64,000 nucleotides of DNA from DASPWV01 sp046727855 (lineage in GTDB: Bacteria > Acidobacteriota > Vicinamibacteria > Vicinamibacterales > UBA2999), in the NCBI GenBank assembly GCA_046727855.1, contig JBKPDL010000036.1, positions 1 through 64,000 on the forward strand, in the 5' to 3' direction. Every line of letters begins with the position of its first letter. The first letter of the stretch is position 1. Made by a program: the position numbers and the translations under genes. Under the pieces are notes generated by a model. The model saw only the letters and a list, made by a program, of their open reading frames with translations, did no database searches and was not told the DNA's origin. Below, piece by piece: positions 9,419 to 17,314 of this stretch.

Positions 9419-10795
9419 TCACGCGATCTTTGCCGGCTCCAGCCGCGGCAACAGCAAGTGCACGATCAGGAGCGCAATGAGGTATGTGGATCCGGCAATG
9501 ATGAACACGGGAACGTAACTGCCCGTCCACTGCAGCAGCGCGCCCGTGAGTTTCGCGATCAGCATGCCGCCGACCGCGCCCATCATGCCGCCGAAGCCAA
9601 CGACAGAACCGACCGCCTGACGCGGGAAGGTATCTGATGCGAGCGTGAAGAGATTGCACGACCACGCCTGATGCGCCGATGCGGCGAGGCTGATCAACGC
9701 GACGGCCCCCCACAGGCTGCTCACATTCGCCGCAATCATCATCGGCACCACCGCCAACGCCGACACAAGCATCGCGGTCTTACGCGCGGCGTTCACCGTC
9801 CAGCCGCGTTTGATCAGTGCCGACGACAGCCACCCGCCGCCGATGCTGCCGCCGTCGGCGACCAGGTAGATCGTCATGAGGGGCAACCCCACGCTCGACA
9901 AGTTGACGCCGTGATTGCGATTGAGGAAATCGGGGACCCAAAACAGATACAGCCACCAGATTGGGTCGGTCATGAACTTGGCGATCGCAAACGCCCACGT
10001 TTGCCGCAGCGGCAGCAGCTGCATCCACGGCACCCTGACCGACGGCTCGGGCGGATCGCTGCGAATCAGCTCCATCTCCGTGCGGCTGACGCGAGGATGC
10101 CGTTCCGGCGCGTTGTAGAAGAGCAGCCATGCGGCGACCCACAAGAAGCCCAGGGCGCCGGTCACGATGAACGCCCAGTACCACCCGAACTGCAACGTGA
10201 CCCACGGCACCACGAGCGGCGTCACCACAGCACCGATGTTCGTGCCCGAATTGAAGATGCCCGTGGCCAGCGCGCGTTCGCGCTTGGGGAACCATTCCGC
10301 CACGGTTTTGATCGCGGCCGGAAAGTTTCCGGCTTCGCCGATTCCGAGAGCAAAGCGCGCGGCGATGAAACCCGCTACGGAAGGCGCATACGCCACGCCC
10401 AGGAGCGCAAGAAGCGGCGCCGCAATCCCGCCCAGCGTCACCGCTTCGGCGTGCGCCATCGCGGCAACGCTCCAGATGATCACGGCGAGCGCAAAGCCCA
10501 GGCGTGTGCCAATGCGATCCATCAGCCTGCCGGCAAGCAGCAACCCGATCGCGTAGGCGAGCTGAAACGCAAAGACGATGTCCGCGTAATCGAGCTCGCT
10601 CCAGCCAAACTGCTGCTGCAGCGTCGGCTTGAGGATGCCGATCACCTGACGATCGATGTAGTTGATGGTGGCGGCAAAGAAGAGCAACGCGCAGACCAGC
10701 CAGCGGATATAACCGGTGCGCGCGAGCTCGCGCGGCGCCACATGCGCCGCGACCCCTCCGATGACCTGTCCGTTGGCGCGAACGTCGCTGCTCAT
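9419..10795 (-). CDS. MFS transporter, ACS family, hexuronate (ExuT-like)
   Basis: A 458-residue inner-membrane symporter with about 12 hydrophobic segments. The first membrane helix has Ala-Thr-Ile-Asn-Tyr-Ile-Asp-Arg-Gln-Val, the hallmark of the anion:cation symporter family that takes up galacturonate, glucuronate or aldarates. The region Arg-Phe-Ala-Leu-Gly-Ile-Gly-Glu-Ala-Gly-Asn-Phe-Pro-Ala is also typical. It is the last gene of a four-gene minus-strand operon and overlaps the altronate dehydratase large subunit by 4 bp. Uptake of a hexuronate or hexonate is therefore well supported. Confidence 0.9.
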   Translation of the reverse strand: MSSDVRANGQVIGGVAAHVAPRELARTGYIRWLVCALLFFAATINYIDRQVIGILKPTLQQQFGWSELDYADIVFAFQLAYAIGLLLAGRLMDRIGTRLGFALAVIIWSVAAMAHAEAVTLGGIAAPLLALLGVAYAPSVAGFIAARFALGIGEAGNFPAAIKTVAEWFPKRERALATGIFNSGTNIGAVVTPLVVPWVTLQFGWYWAFIVTGALGFLWVAAWLLFYNAPERHPRVSRTEMELIRSDPPEPSVRVPWMQLLPLRQTWAFAIAKFMTDPIWWLYLFWVPDFLNRNHGVNLSSVGLPLMTIYLVADGGSIGGGWLSSALIKRGWTVNAARKTAMLVSALAVVPMMIAANVSSLWGAVALISLAASAHQAWSCNLFTLASDTFPRQAVGSVVGFGGMMGAVGGMLIAKLTGALLQWTGSYVPVFIIAGSTYLIALLIVHLLLPRLEPAKIA

Positions 10796-11964
10796 ATGGT
10801 TGGGTTCCGGCGATGAATCGCGAACTCACGATGGCCCAGGCGCTCGGCGGCGGTGAGCTGGCCAGAACAAACCGCGACCACCAGCTGGAACAGCCGCTCC
10901 GCCGCCGCGTCGAGCGTCTCAGTGTCGTTCATCACGCCGCTCACGTCGAGGTCGATATTGTCGGCCATGTGACGGGCGGTCCGCGCGTTGCCAGTGATTT
11001 TGATCACCGGTGCAATCGGGTTGCCGGTCGGCGTGCCAAGACCCGTGGTGAATACGACGACCTGCGCGCCGCCGCCCACCATGCCGGTGACCGACTCCAC
11101 ATCGAGCCCTGGCGTGTCCATCACGGTGAGTCCCTTGCGCGTGATGCGCCCGGCGTATGGCACGACGTCCTCGAGCGTCGATTGCTCGCCGCCTTTGTGC
11201 GCCGCCCCCAGTGACTTCTCCTCGATGGTGGTCAAGCCGCCGCGGATGTTGCCGGGAGACGGCTGCGTGCCGCGAATATCCAGGCCGAGCGCCCGCGTCT
11301 CGGCTTCCACGCGATCGATCAACTGGATGAGTCGCGCGCCCACGTGCGCTTCGCGCGCCCGCGCGGCGAGGATATGCTCGGCACCCATGATTTCGGCGAT
11401 CTCGCCCAGCACCGCGGCGCCACCGAGCGCGACGAGTCGATCGGCAACGCGGCCGAGCGTAGGATTCGAGGCAAGGCCCGACGTGTAGTCCGATCCACCA
11501 CATTTGAGCGAGAGAACGAGCGTGCTCGCATCGCAGAACTGGCGCGCCGCAGTCGAGATTTGCGCCGCGAGTCGTTGCGCGACGCTCGTTCCCGCCGCAA
11601 TCGCGCGCGGCGTGCCGCCTTCCCCTTGAATCGAGACGATCTCAGCAGGCTTCCCCGCCCGTCTCGCCGCGGCCGCCAGTTCCTGCGCGACCACCTGCTC
11701 GCACCCAAGCGCGACAACGAGGACAGCGCCAACGTTGGGATGCTCACAATAGGCCGCCAGCGTTTGATGCGTGAGCGACATGTCGGGACCCAGCTGGCCG
11801 CATCCGGCCAGATGTGGGAGCGCGACGAGCGAACCGGGATCCGTCGCTGCAATGCGCTCGCTCACCACCGCCGAACAGATCACGGTCGGCACCACGAGCA
11901 CGTAGTTGCGCACGCCGACGCGGCCGTCCGGCCGGACGTAGCCGAGGAGTTGGGACTCGGTCAC
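10792..11964 (-). CDS. uxaA: Altronate dehydratase large subunit (UxaA C-terminal family)
   Basis: A 390-residue protein matching the C-terminal domain of UxaA/GarD hydro-lyases. It contains Gly-Tyr-x-Arg-Pro-Asp-Gly-Arg-Val-Gly-Val-Arg-Asn near the N-terminus, two conserved Cys-Gly segments (HLAGCGQLG and LKCGGSDYTSG) and Gly-Thr-Pro-Thr-Gly-Asn-Pro-Ile-Ala-Pro. These enzymes use iron to dehydrate D-altronate to 2-keto-3-deoxygluconate in galacturonate breakdown. It overlaps both neighbours by 4 bp (ATGA). The small SAF subunit is encoded just upstream, so the enzyme is split in two, as in many non-enteric bacteria. Close relatives act on galactarate or other sugar acids, so the exact substrate is inferred. 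Confidence 0.88.
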   Translation of the reverse strand: MTESQLLGYVRPDGRVGVRNYVLVVPTVICSAVVSERIAATDPGSLVALPHLAGCGQLGPDMSLTHQTLAAYCEHPNVGAVLVVALGCEQVVAQELAAAARRAGKPAEIVSIQGEGGTPRAIAAGTSVAQRLAAQISTAARQFCDASTLVLSLKCGGSDYTSGLASNPTLGRVADRLVALGGAAVLGEIAEIMGAEHILAARAREAHVGARLIQLIDRVEAETRALGLDIRGTQPSPGNIRGGLTTIEEKSLGAAHKGGEQSTLEDVVPYAGRITRKGLTVMDTPGLDVESVTGMVGGGAQVVVFTTGLGTPTGNPIAPVIKITGNARTARHMADNIDLDVSGVMNDTETLDAAAERLFQLVVAVCSGQLTAAERLGHREFAIHRRNPTI

Positions 11965-12245
11965 GAGCTCTCCTTGCGATCACCACGCCCACGTGTGCTG
12001 GCGACGTTGTGCGTATGAACGTGCGCGCCACACTCGATCGCGGCCGTGGCGATACCGATCGGGCTGCCGTATTTGACGATCGGCGCACCGGCCTCGATCC
12101 GTCCAATCGCAACCTTGTGACCGGCGGCAACCGCCTCGCGCACAACCACCTCCTCGCCGTTCACCACTACGCGGCGGCCGGCATCGAGCGGCTCGAGCGC
12201 CGTCGCGACGTTGTCGCGCGCGCTGATCACCAGCACCGCTTTCAT
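11961..12245 (-). CDS. uxaA: Altronate dehydratase small subunit (SAF domain)
   Basis: A 94-residue SAF-domain protein corresponding to the N-terminal part of UxaA. It shows Ala-Gly-His-Lys-Val-Ala-Ile, then Ile-Val-Lys-Tyr-Gly-Ser-Pro-Ile-Gly-Ile-Ala, and ends with Gly-Ala-His-Val-His-Thr-His-Asn-Val, the His-rich family signature. It starts at 12245 within the stop of the SDR gene (ATGA) and ends over the start of the large subunit in the same way, so all three are translationally coupled. It works in the cytoplasm as part of the hydro-lyase. Confidence 0.88.
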   Translation of the reverse strand: MKAVLVISARDNVATALEPLDAGRRVVVNGEEVVVREAVAAGHKVAIGRIEAGAPIVKYGSPIGIATAAIECGAHVHTHNVASTRGRGDRKESS

Positions 12246-13012
12246 TGGTTGACCCCGCTGGCGAGAAAGCCGCCGTCCACGGCGATCAACTGCCCGGTCA
12301 CGAAGCTGGCGGCGTCCGATGCCAGGTAAACAGCCGCGCCAACGAGCTCCTCGAGTTTTCCGAATCGGCGCATCGGGGTCCGCTGCAGCAGCTCCTGTCC
12401 ACGTGAAGTCTCGAGCAGCTCCTTGTTGAGATCGGTGCGAAACACGCCCGGCGCGATCGCATTCACCGTCACTCCTCGAGGTGCCCACTCCACGGCCAGC
12501 GCCCGCGTGAGCCCTGCCACACCTGACTTGCTGGCGGTGTACGCCGCCACTTCCAACAACCCGACGAACGACGCGATCGATCCGATCATGATCACGCGGC
12601 CGCGCCCACGCTCGATCATCGGCGCACCGAAGGTCCGCGCGGCACGGAACGCGCCAGTGAGGTTCGTTTCGATCAGCTGGTCCCAGTCGTCCTCGGACAT
12701 TTCCAGACTGCCGACCCGCTTGGTGATACCCGCGGCGTAAAGCAGAATATCGATGCCGCCGAGCCGCGCGAGGCACTCGTCGCGCACCTTCTCGAGCGCC
12801 TCGCGATCCGCCACATCCCCCGTAACCCGCAGCGTCCGTCGGCCCCGCGACTCAATCTGGCCGGCAACCTCGTCAACCAGCGCGGCGCGACGCCCGGTGG
12901 CAACCACGTCGGCGCCGGCGTCCGCGAGCCCCAGCGCAAGCGTCCGGCCGATGCCGCTGGTGGCACCGACGACAACGGCAACCCGGCCCGACAGGTCGAA
13001 GAGGGAGCGCAT
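12242..13012 (-). CDS. SDR oxidoreductase, KduD-like (2-deoxy-D-gluconate 3-dehydrogenase type)
   Basis: A 256-residue classical short-chain dehydrogenase. The N-terminus Leu-Phe-Asp-Leu-Ser-Gly-Arg-Val-Ala-Val-Val resembles KduD, followed by NAD-binding GATSGIG and catalytic Ser with Tyr-x-x-x-Lys (YTASK). The usual Asn-Asn-Ala-Gly is replaced by Leu-Tyr-Ala-Ala-Gly. KduD reduces 2,5-diketo-3-deoxygluconate to 2-keto-3-deoxygluconate (KDG), which fits the operon. An in-frame ATG exists at 13024, but it lies inside a perfect TATAAT, so I choose the ATG at 13012, which also matches KduD length. First gene of the operon; an inverted-repeat operator overlaps its promoter. Confidence 0.87.
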   Translation of the reverse strand: MRSLFDLSGRVAVVVGATSGIGRTLALGLADAGADVVATGRRAALVDEVAGQIESRGRRTLRVTGDVADREALEKVRDECLARLGGIDILLYAAGITKRVGSLEMSEDDWDQLIETNLTGAFRAARTFGAPMIERGRGRVIMIGSIASFVGLLEVAAYTASKSGVAGLTRALAVEWAPRGVTVNAIAPGVFRTDLNKELLETSRGQELLQRTPMRRFGKLEELVGAAVYLASDAASFVTGQLIAVDGGFLASGVNQ

Positions 13013-13021
13013 CCGTTCGGT

Positions 13022-13044
13022 CATTATAAGTGGCTAAACCACTT
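13022..13044 (-). promoter_or_regulatory. GntR-type operator overlapping a TATAAT promoter (site 1)
   Basis: On the minus strand, AAGTGGTTTAGCCACTTAT (13044-13026) is an inverted repeat with 6-bp arms. It runs into TATAAT (13028-13023), 10 nt before the ATG at 13012. A bound protein would cover the -10 box, so repression is expected. The element matches site 2 at 55775-55793 in 17 of 19 positions. Confidence 0.75.
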
Positions 13045-13087
13045 GTCCGGCCGCACCGCGCCGCCGCCGCCCGTTACGCGAACCGGT

Positions 13088-13115
13088 TTGACCGTGCAGC
13101 CGACGACGTTACAGT
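13088..13115 (+). promoter_or_regulatory. Sigma-70-type promoter for the DUF1080/PQQ/LacI operon
   Basis: TTGACC (13088-13093) and TACAGT (13110-13115) are separated by 16 bp. The expected transcript start near 13122 leaves a short leader carrying GGAGGGG before the ATG at 13136. An 8-bp palindrome AACCGGTT (13081-13088) touches the -35 box and could be bound by the LacI regulator of this operon. Confidence 0.5.
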
Positions 13116-13135
13116 AATGTGGATCGGAGGGGTAC

Positions 13136-13891
13136 ATGGCTCGCTGTCTTTCCGTCGTTTTCGCATGCCTGCTCTCCGCTGTCCCGATGACCGCACAGAA
13201 CACCGCACCCACCGGCGCGAATCGATTGACGCCGGAAGAACAGGCAGCAGGCTGGCGGTTGCTGTTCGACGGCCAGACGACAAAGGGCTGGCGCGGGTTC
13301 GGCAAGCCGGTCGGCACGATCAACGGATGGGTCGTTGAGAACGGCCGTCTTCGGCACCCCGCATCAACAGGTCAAGACTCCAAAGGCAGCGGCGACATCA
13401 TCACGATTGACACATTCAACGATTTCGATTTGCGCTTCGAGTGGGTGATTTCCCCCGGCGGCAATAGCGGCGTCAAGTATCTGGTTGTGGAGAATCGTGA
13501 CGGTCCCATCGCCCACGAGTATCAGGTGATCGACGACGTGAAACATCCGGATGCGTTGATTGGGCCGCATCGTGCCACGGGCGCGCTCTACGATGTCATT
13601 GCCGCGCCCGCTCACAAGCCGATCAAACCAGCGGGGCAGATCAACGCAGGGCGCATCCTCGTCAGCGGCAGTCACGTCGAGCACTGGCTCAACGGCACCA
13701 AGATTATCGAATACGAGCTGGGAAGCGCCGCAATGAAAGCCGGCAAAGCGAAGAGCAAATTCAAGGACGTGCCGGGCTGGGAAGACAAGCTCAAGGGTCA
13801 CATCCTGCTGCAGGATCACGGCGACGAGGTGGCGTTTTTCAACATCAAGATTCGAGAGCTCCCCGCGAAGTCCTCGACATCGAAACAGTAA
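13136..13891 (+). CDS. Secreted DUF1080 (3-keto-disaccharide hydrolase-like) protein
   Basis: A 251-residue protein with a cleavable signal peptide (hydrophobic residues 5-18, cut near Ala-Gln). The rest is a jelly-roll of the DUF1080/PF06439 type: Gly-Trp-Arg-Leu-Leu-Phe-Asp-Gly at the start, Asp-Phe-Asp-Leu-Arg-Phe-Glu-Trp, Asn-Ser-Gly-Val-Lys-Tyr-Leu, and a C-terminal Leu-Gln-Asp-His-Gly-Asp. Some members hydrolyse 3-keto-glycosides and many are uncharacterised. The start has GGAGGGG upstream. It is followed 15 nt later by the sugar dehydrogenase, which supports a role in periplasmic oxidative sugar handling. Confidence 0.85.
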   Translation: MARCLSVVFACLLSAVPMTAQNTAPTGANRLTPEEQAAGWRLLFDGQTTKGWRGFGKPVGTINGWVVENGRLRHPASTGQDSKGSGDIITIDTFNDFDLRFEWVISPGGNSGVKYLVVENRDGPIAHEYQVIDDVKHPDALIGPHRATGALYDVIAAPAHKPIKPAGQINAGRILVSGSHVEHWLNGTKIIEYELGSAAMKAGKAKSKFKDVPGWEDKLKGHILLQDHGDEVAFFNIKIRELPAKSSTSKQ

Positions 13892-13906
13892 CTTCGCGAT
13901 CGCCCT

Positions 13907-15535
13907 GTGATACAGCGCGCCGCCGAACTGAGTATGGTTCTGGCGCTCGTCGTGAGCGCCGGCTCCTCATCGCCGATCACACTCGAGATTGCCGACTATT
14001 TCGAGCTGCCCATCACCGGCAAGCTCGATGGCACGGGCCAGACCGACGGCATGCTCGCGAGGGTCACGTCGCTGCGCGAGGAGCCTGGAGGCAGAAACCG
14101 CTTCTTTCTCAATGATCTGAACGGGCCGCTTTACATCCTCGACAAACGCACGAAAGCGCTCACAATCTACCTGGACTTCAATGGTCGCGAAGGTCACACC
14201 GGCATCTTTCACAAGCTCTCGTATGAGGTGGGCTTTGCCAACGGGCTGAACCACTTCCAATTCGATCCCGACTACACGCGAAACGGAAAGTTCTACACCG
14301 TGCACGTCGAGGATCCATCGCTGCCGGGCTCGAACGCGCCCGACAATTCCAATGTGCCGGGCTTGCGCCTCGCGGACTACGGGACGACGGCGCCGATCAC
14401 AACACCCGGTCCGATCCAACGTGAAGGGGTATTGATCGAGTGGACCGACTCGAACGTCACAAACACCACGTTCGAAGGTTCAGCGCGCGAGCTGCTGCGC
14501 GTGCAGCTCAACACGCGCATTCATCCGCTCGGCGACATGTCGTTCAATCCGCACGCTCGACGCAGCGATCCCGAGTGGCGCGTCATGTACGTCGCCTGCG
14601 GAGACGGCGGCGCCGGAGAATCGGCTCGGCCGGACACGCGGCCGAACCCGCAGCGCCTGGACACTCTGGTCGGCAAGATCCTACGCTTTATTCCGGATTT
14701 AGCCGAGCATCAGTCGACGAGCACCGTGAGCGAGAACGGGCGATATCGCATTCCACGCGACAATCCCTTCGTTGCGCAGCCCGGAGCGCGGAAAGAAGTC
14801 TGGGCCTACGGTTTTCGCAATCCGCATCGTCTGACCTGGGGCGGCGATCCGGAGAACAGTCGCAATGTGCGACTGATAACCAATTCAATTGGGCTGCGCA
14901 CCTGGGAAACGGTGAACATCGTCCACAAGGGTGCCAATTACGGGTATTCGCAGCGTGAAGGCAACCAACTGTTGGGGGCCGACAACAAGACAACGGTGCG
15001 GCCGTCGCCCGACGAGATTCCCGTTCAGATCAGCGACACAGCGACAAACGGCACGGTCAAGCCGACATATCCAGTCGTGCAATATCCGCATCGGCAAGGC
15101 GGGGGCGACGCGATCGGCAGCGGGTTCGTGTATCGCGGCAAACGCCTACCGGCGCTGCGAGGTCAGTACGTATTCACCGATCTCTCGACCGGCCGCGCCT
15201 GGCGCGTCGACTACGCCGATATGCTGCGCGCCGATGACGGGGATCCCACTACGATGGCGGAGATGCACGAGATTCAGTTCGCGTGGAACGACCCGCACGA
15301 CGCGCCGGATGCCGGAACACGCGTCTATCCGACGTTCTTTCCGATTGCACAGGCCGCCTACAAGTTCCGTGGCGGCAATGATCCGGACCTGCCGGGACGT
15401 GCGACGGTGTCGGGCGACGGTCGCGCCGATGCGCAATTTGCCGTCGATAGCGAAGGTGAGCTTTACGTATTCAGCAAGACCGACGGCATGATCCGTGCCG
15501 TCGTATCGCAGTTTGTTACAGTAGCCACGCCGTGA
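13907..15535 (+). CDS. PQQ-type soluble sugar dehydrogenase (glucose/sorbosone dehydrogenase family)
   Basis: A 542-residue exported beta-propeller protein. A short N-terminal hydrophobic segment is followed by family features: His-Pro-Leu-Gly-Asp-Met and Val-Ala-Cys-Gly-Asp-Gly-Gly repeats, Trp-Ala-Tyr-Gly-Phe-Arg-Asn-Pro-His-Arg-Leu, Gly-Ala-Asn-Tyr-Gly-Tyr and Gly-Asp-Ala-Ile-Gly-Ser-Gly-Phe-Val-Tyr-Arg-Gly. The Gly-Phe-Arg-Asn-Pro-His-Arg segment is characteristic of this family. Such enzymes oxidise sugars in the periplasm, with PQQ as cofactor where tested. The start is a GTG at 13907; an ATG at 13934 is possible. It overlaps the LacI gene by 4 bp. No heme domain is present. Confidence 0.85.
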   Translation: MIQRAAELSMVLALVVSAGSSSPITLEIADYFELPITGKLDGTGQTDGMLARVTSLREEPGGRNRFFLNDLNGPLYILDKRTKALTIYLDFNGREGHTGIFHKLSYEVGFANGLNHFQFDPDYTRNGKFYTVHVEDPSLPGSNAPDNSNVPGLRLADYGTTAPITTPGPIQREGVLIEWTDSNVTNTTFEGSARELLRVQLNTRIHPLGDMSFNPHARRSDPEWRVMYVACGDGGAGESARPDTRPNPQRLDTLVGKILRFIPDLAEHQSTSTVSENGRYRIPRDNPFVAQPGARKEVWAYGFRNPHRLTWGGDPENSRNVRLITNSIGLRTWETVNIVHKGANYGYSQREGNQLLGADNKTTVRPSPDEIPVQISDTATNGTVKPTYPVVQYPHRQGGGDAIGSGFVYRGKRLPALRGQYVFTDLSTGRAWRVDYADMLRADDGDPTTMAEMHEIQFAWNDPHDAPDAGTRVYPTFFPIAQAAYKFRGGNDPDLPGRATVSGDGRADAQFAVDSEGELYVFSKTDGMIRAVVSQFVTVATP

Positions 15536-16599
15536 CCCCTACGACCACGATGAAGCGAATCGCCGCCGAACTCGGAGTGTCGGTGACGACGGTTTCAAAG
15601 GTGCTGAATCATCACGCCGACATCGGCGACGCAACGCGCGAACGTGTGCTCGCCAAGGTCGAGGAGCTCGGCTACCGTCCCAATGCGGTAGCTCGCAGTC
15701 TCACGCTGCGCCGCACCAGCACGCTCGGCGTCGTCATTCCCGACTTGATGCATTCGTTCTTCGTCGAGATCGTGGCGGGCATCGAAAGCGTGATGAGCGA
15801 GCGCGGCTATGGCCTGCTGCTCTGCTGCTCCGCGGAAAACTCGAAGAAAGAGCGGGCCGAGCTCGAAATGCTGCGCTCGCGCCAGGTCGACGGCGTCGTG
15901 ATTGCGTCGGTCAACGCCTCTGGAAACACAAAGCTGCTCCAGGAGCTGCAAGCGCTCGGCCGCGCGCTCGTAATGATCGATCGCGACGATCACGAAAAGG
16001 TCCGCTGTCATCGCGTATTGACCGACGACGTCAAGGTCGGGCGGTTGGCCACCGAGCACCTGCTGGCGGCGGGCCGGCGCGCCATCGCGCACATTGCCGG
16101 GCCCGCCGTCATCCACGCCAAGCGGCGGCAGCAGGGATACCTGGATGCTCTGCGCGCGTGCGGAATTGATCCGAAACCTGGATGGATCGTCGCCGGCGGC
16201 TTCATGGAGGACGACGGCTACCGCGCTATGAAGCGCTTGCTCGAGGCGCGATCGCGCATCGACGCCGTGTTTGCCGCCAACGACCCGGCGGCCATTGGCG
16301 CGATGAAAGCCATCTGGGACGCAGGTCTCTCGGTTCCAGACGACATCGCCATCGTCGGCGCGGGCAACGTCGTACACAGCGATCTGTTGCGCGTACCGCT
16401 GACGACGTTGAGCTGGTCGAAGGAGGAGATGGGGCGCCGCGCCGCGGAGTTGATTCTCGATCAGATCGGTCCGCATCCTACGGGGCCGTTCCGGCGAGTC
16501 ATCGTGCCGCCGGAATTGATCGTGCGCAGCTCGTCGGGCGTCAACAATGCCGATATCCAAGCGTCGCGCCGCCCTCGACGGGCAGCGCGACTCCCGTAA
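15532..16599 (+). CDS. LacI-family transcriptional regulator
   Basis: A 355-residue regulator. The helix-turn-helix Met-Lys-Arg-Ile-Ala-Ala-Glu-Leu-Gly-Val-Ser-Val-Thr-Thr-Val-Ser-Lys-Val-Leu-Asn and the hinge Gly-Tyr-Arg-Pro-Asn-Ala-Val-Ala-Arg-Ser-Leu are intact. A full periplasmic-binding-type sensor domain follows (residues 65-335). The start is GTG at 15532, overlapping the upstream stop; ATG at 15550 is an alternative. It probably controls its own operon and perhaps the palindrome at 35769-35782. Its last 59 bp overlap the end of the convergent SDR gene. Confidence 0.93.
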   Translation: MTPTTTMKRIAAELGVSVTTVSKVLNHHADIGDATRERVLAKVEELGYRPNAVARSLTLRRTSTLGVVIPDLMHSFFVEIVAGIESVMSERGYGLLLCCSAENSKKERAELEMLRSRQVDGVVIASVNASGNTKLLQELQALGRALVMIDRDDHEKVRCHRVLTDDVKVGRLATEHLLAAGRRAIAHIAGPAVIHAKRRQQGYLDALRACGIDPKPGWIVAGGFMEDDGYRAMKRLLEARSRIDAVFAANDPAAIGAMKAIWDAGLSVPDDIAIVGAGNVVHSDLLRVPLTTLSWSKEEMGRRAAELILDQIGPHPTGPFRRVIVPPELIVRSSSGVNNADIQASRRPRRAARLP

Positions 16600-17314
16600 T
16601 AAACGACGCGGCCGGCGAGGCAAGAAACAGAATGGCCGACGCAATTTCCTGCGCAGTGGCCATCCGCTTGAGCAGATGCATATCGGCCTGCTGTTGCAGC
16701 ACGACACTGGGATTCGGCAAGGTTGCCGCCCACGTTCGCATCAGCGGCGTATCCACGCCAGCGGGGCATACGCAATTCACGCGGACACCGTCTCCCGCAA
16801 GTTCAAGCGCCAGCGAACGGGTCATCGCGATGAGCGCGCCTTTGCTCGCATCGTAGGCGGCGCCTTGGCGCTGACCAACGAGTCCGGTCATCGACGACAC
16901 GAACACGATTGACCCCCGACGCTGTTTCACATAGGGAACCGCCGCGCGCACGGTAAAGAACGCGCCATTCAGGTTGACGCCAAGGATCCGATTCCACTCG
17001 TCGTTCGAGTACTCGTCGATCGCGCGGGCGAAGCTGATGCCGGCATTCGGGACAACGACGTCGAGGGCGCCAAACCGCGCAATGCACTCTGCCACCGCGC
17101 GATCGACATCAGAGCTGCACGATACGTCCGCACCAAGCGCCAAAACGTCGTCGCCGGTCTTGCCGATCGACTCTGCCACCGCTTTCAACGTAAGGGCATC
17201 GCGATCGAGCAACGCCACGGTTGCGCCGGCCGTGGCAAACGCCTCCGCGGTGGCGCGCCCGATGCCGCGGGCGGCGCCGGTCACGAGCACGATTTTGCCG
17301 GCAAACATCGTCAT
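16541..17314 (-). CDS. SDR oxidoreductase, candidate L-fucose or sugar dehydrogenase
   Basis: A 257-residue classical SDR with GAARGIG, Ser-Ser-Met and YDASK (catalytic Tyr/Lys). The usual Asn-Asn-Ala-Gly is Val-Pro-Asn-Ala-Gly. The C-terminus Gly-Val-Ala-Leu-Pro-Val-Glu-Gly-Gly is typical of tetrameric sugar and sugar-acid dehydrogenases. It starts 4 bp inside the upstream solute-binding-protein gene. Because the next genes encode fucose-pathway steps, it is a good candidate for the first step (L-fucose to the lactone). That assignment is inference, since SDR sequence alone does not fix the substrate. Confidence 0.82.
   Translation of the reverse strand: MTMFAGKIVLVTGAARGIGRATAEAFATAGATVALLDRDALTLKAVAESIGKTGDDVLALGADVSCSSDVDRAVAECIARFGALDVVVPNAGISFARAIDEYSNDEWNRILGVNLNGAFFTVRAAVPYVKQRRGSIVFVSSMTGLVGQRQGAAYDASKGALIAMTRSLALELAGDGVRVNCVCPAGVDTPLMRTWAATLPNPSVVLQQQADMHLLKRMATAQEIASAILFLASPAASFITGVALPVEGGATLGYRHC

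Noticed and set aside
9419..13024. Whether the MFS/UxaA operon could belong to the fucose pathway
   Set aside because: Split altronate dehydratase and an ExuT-type symporter indicate hexuronates or hexonates; fucose enzymes form a separate set.
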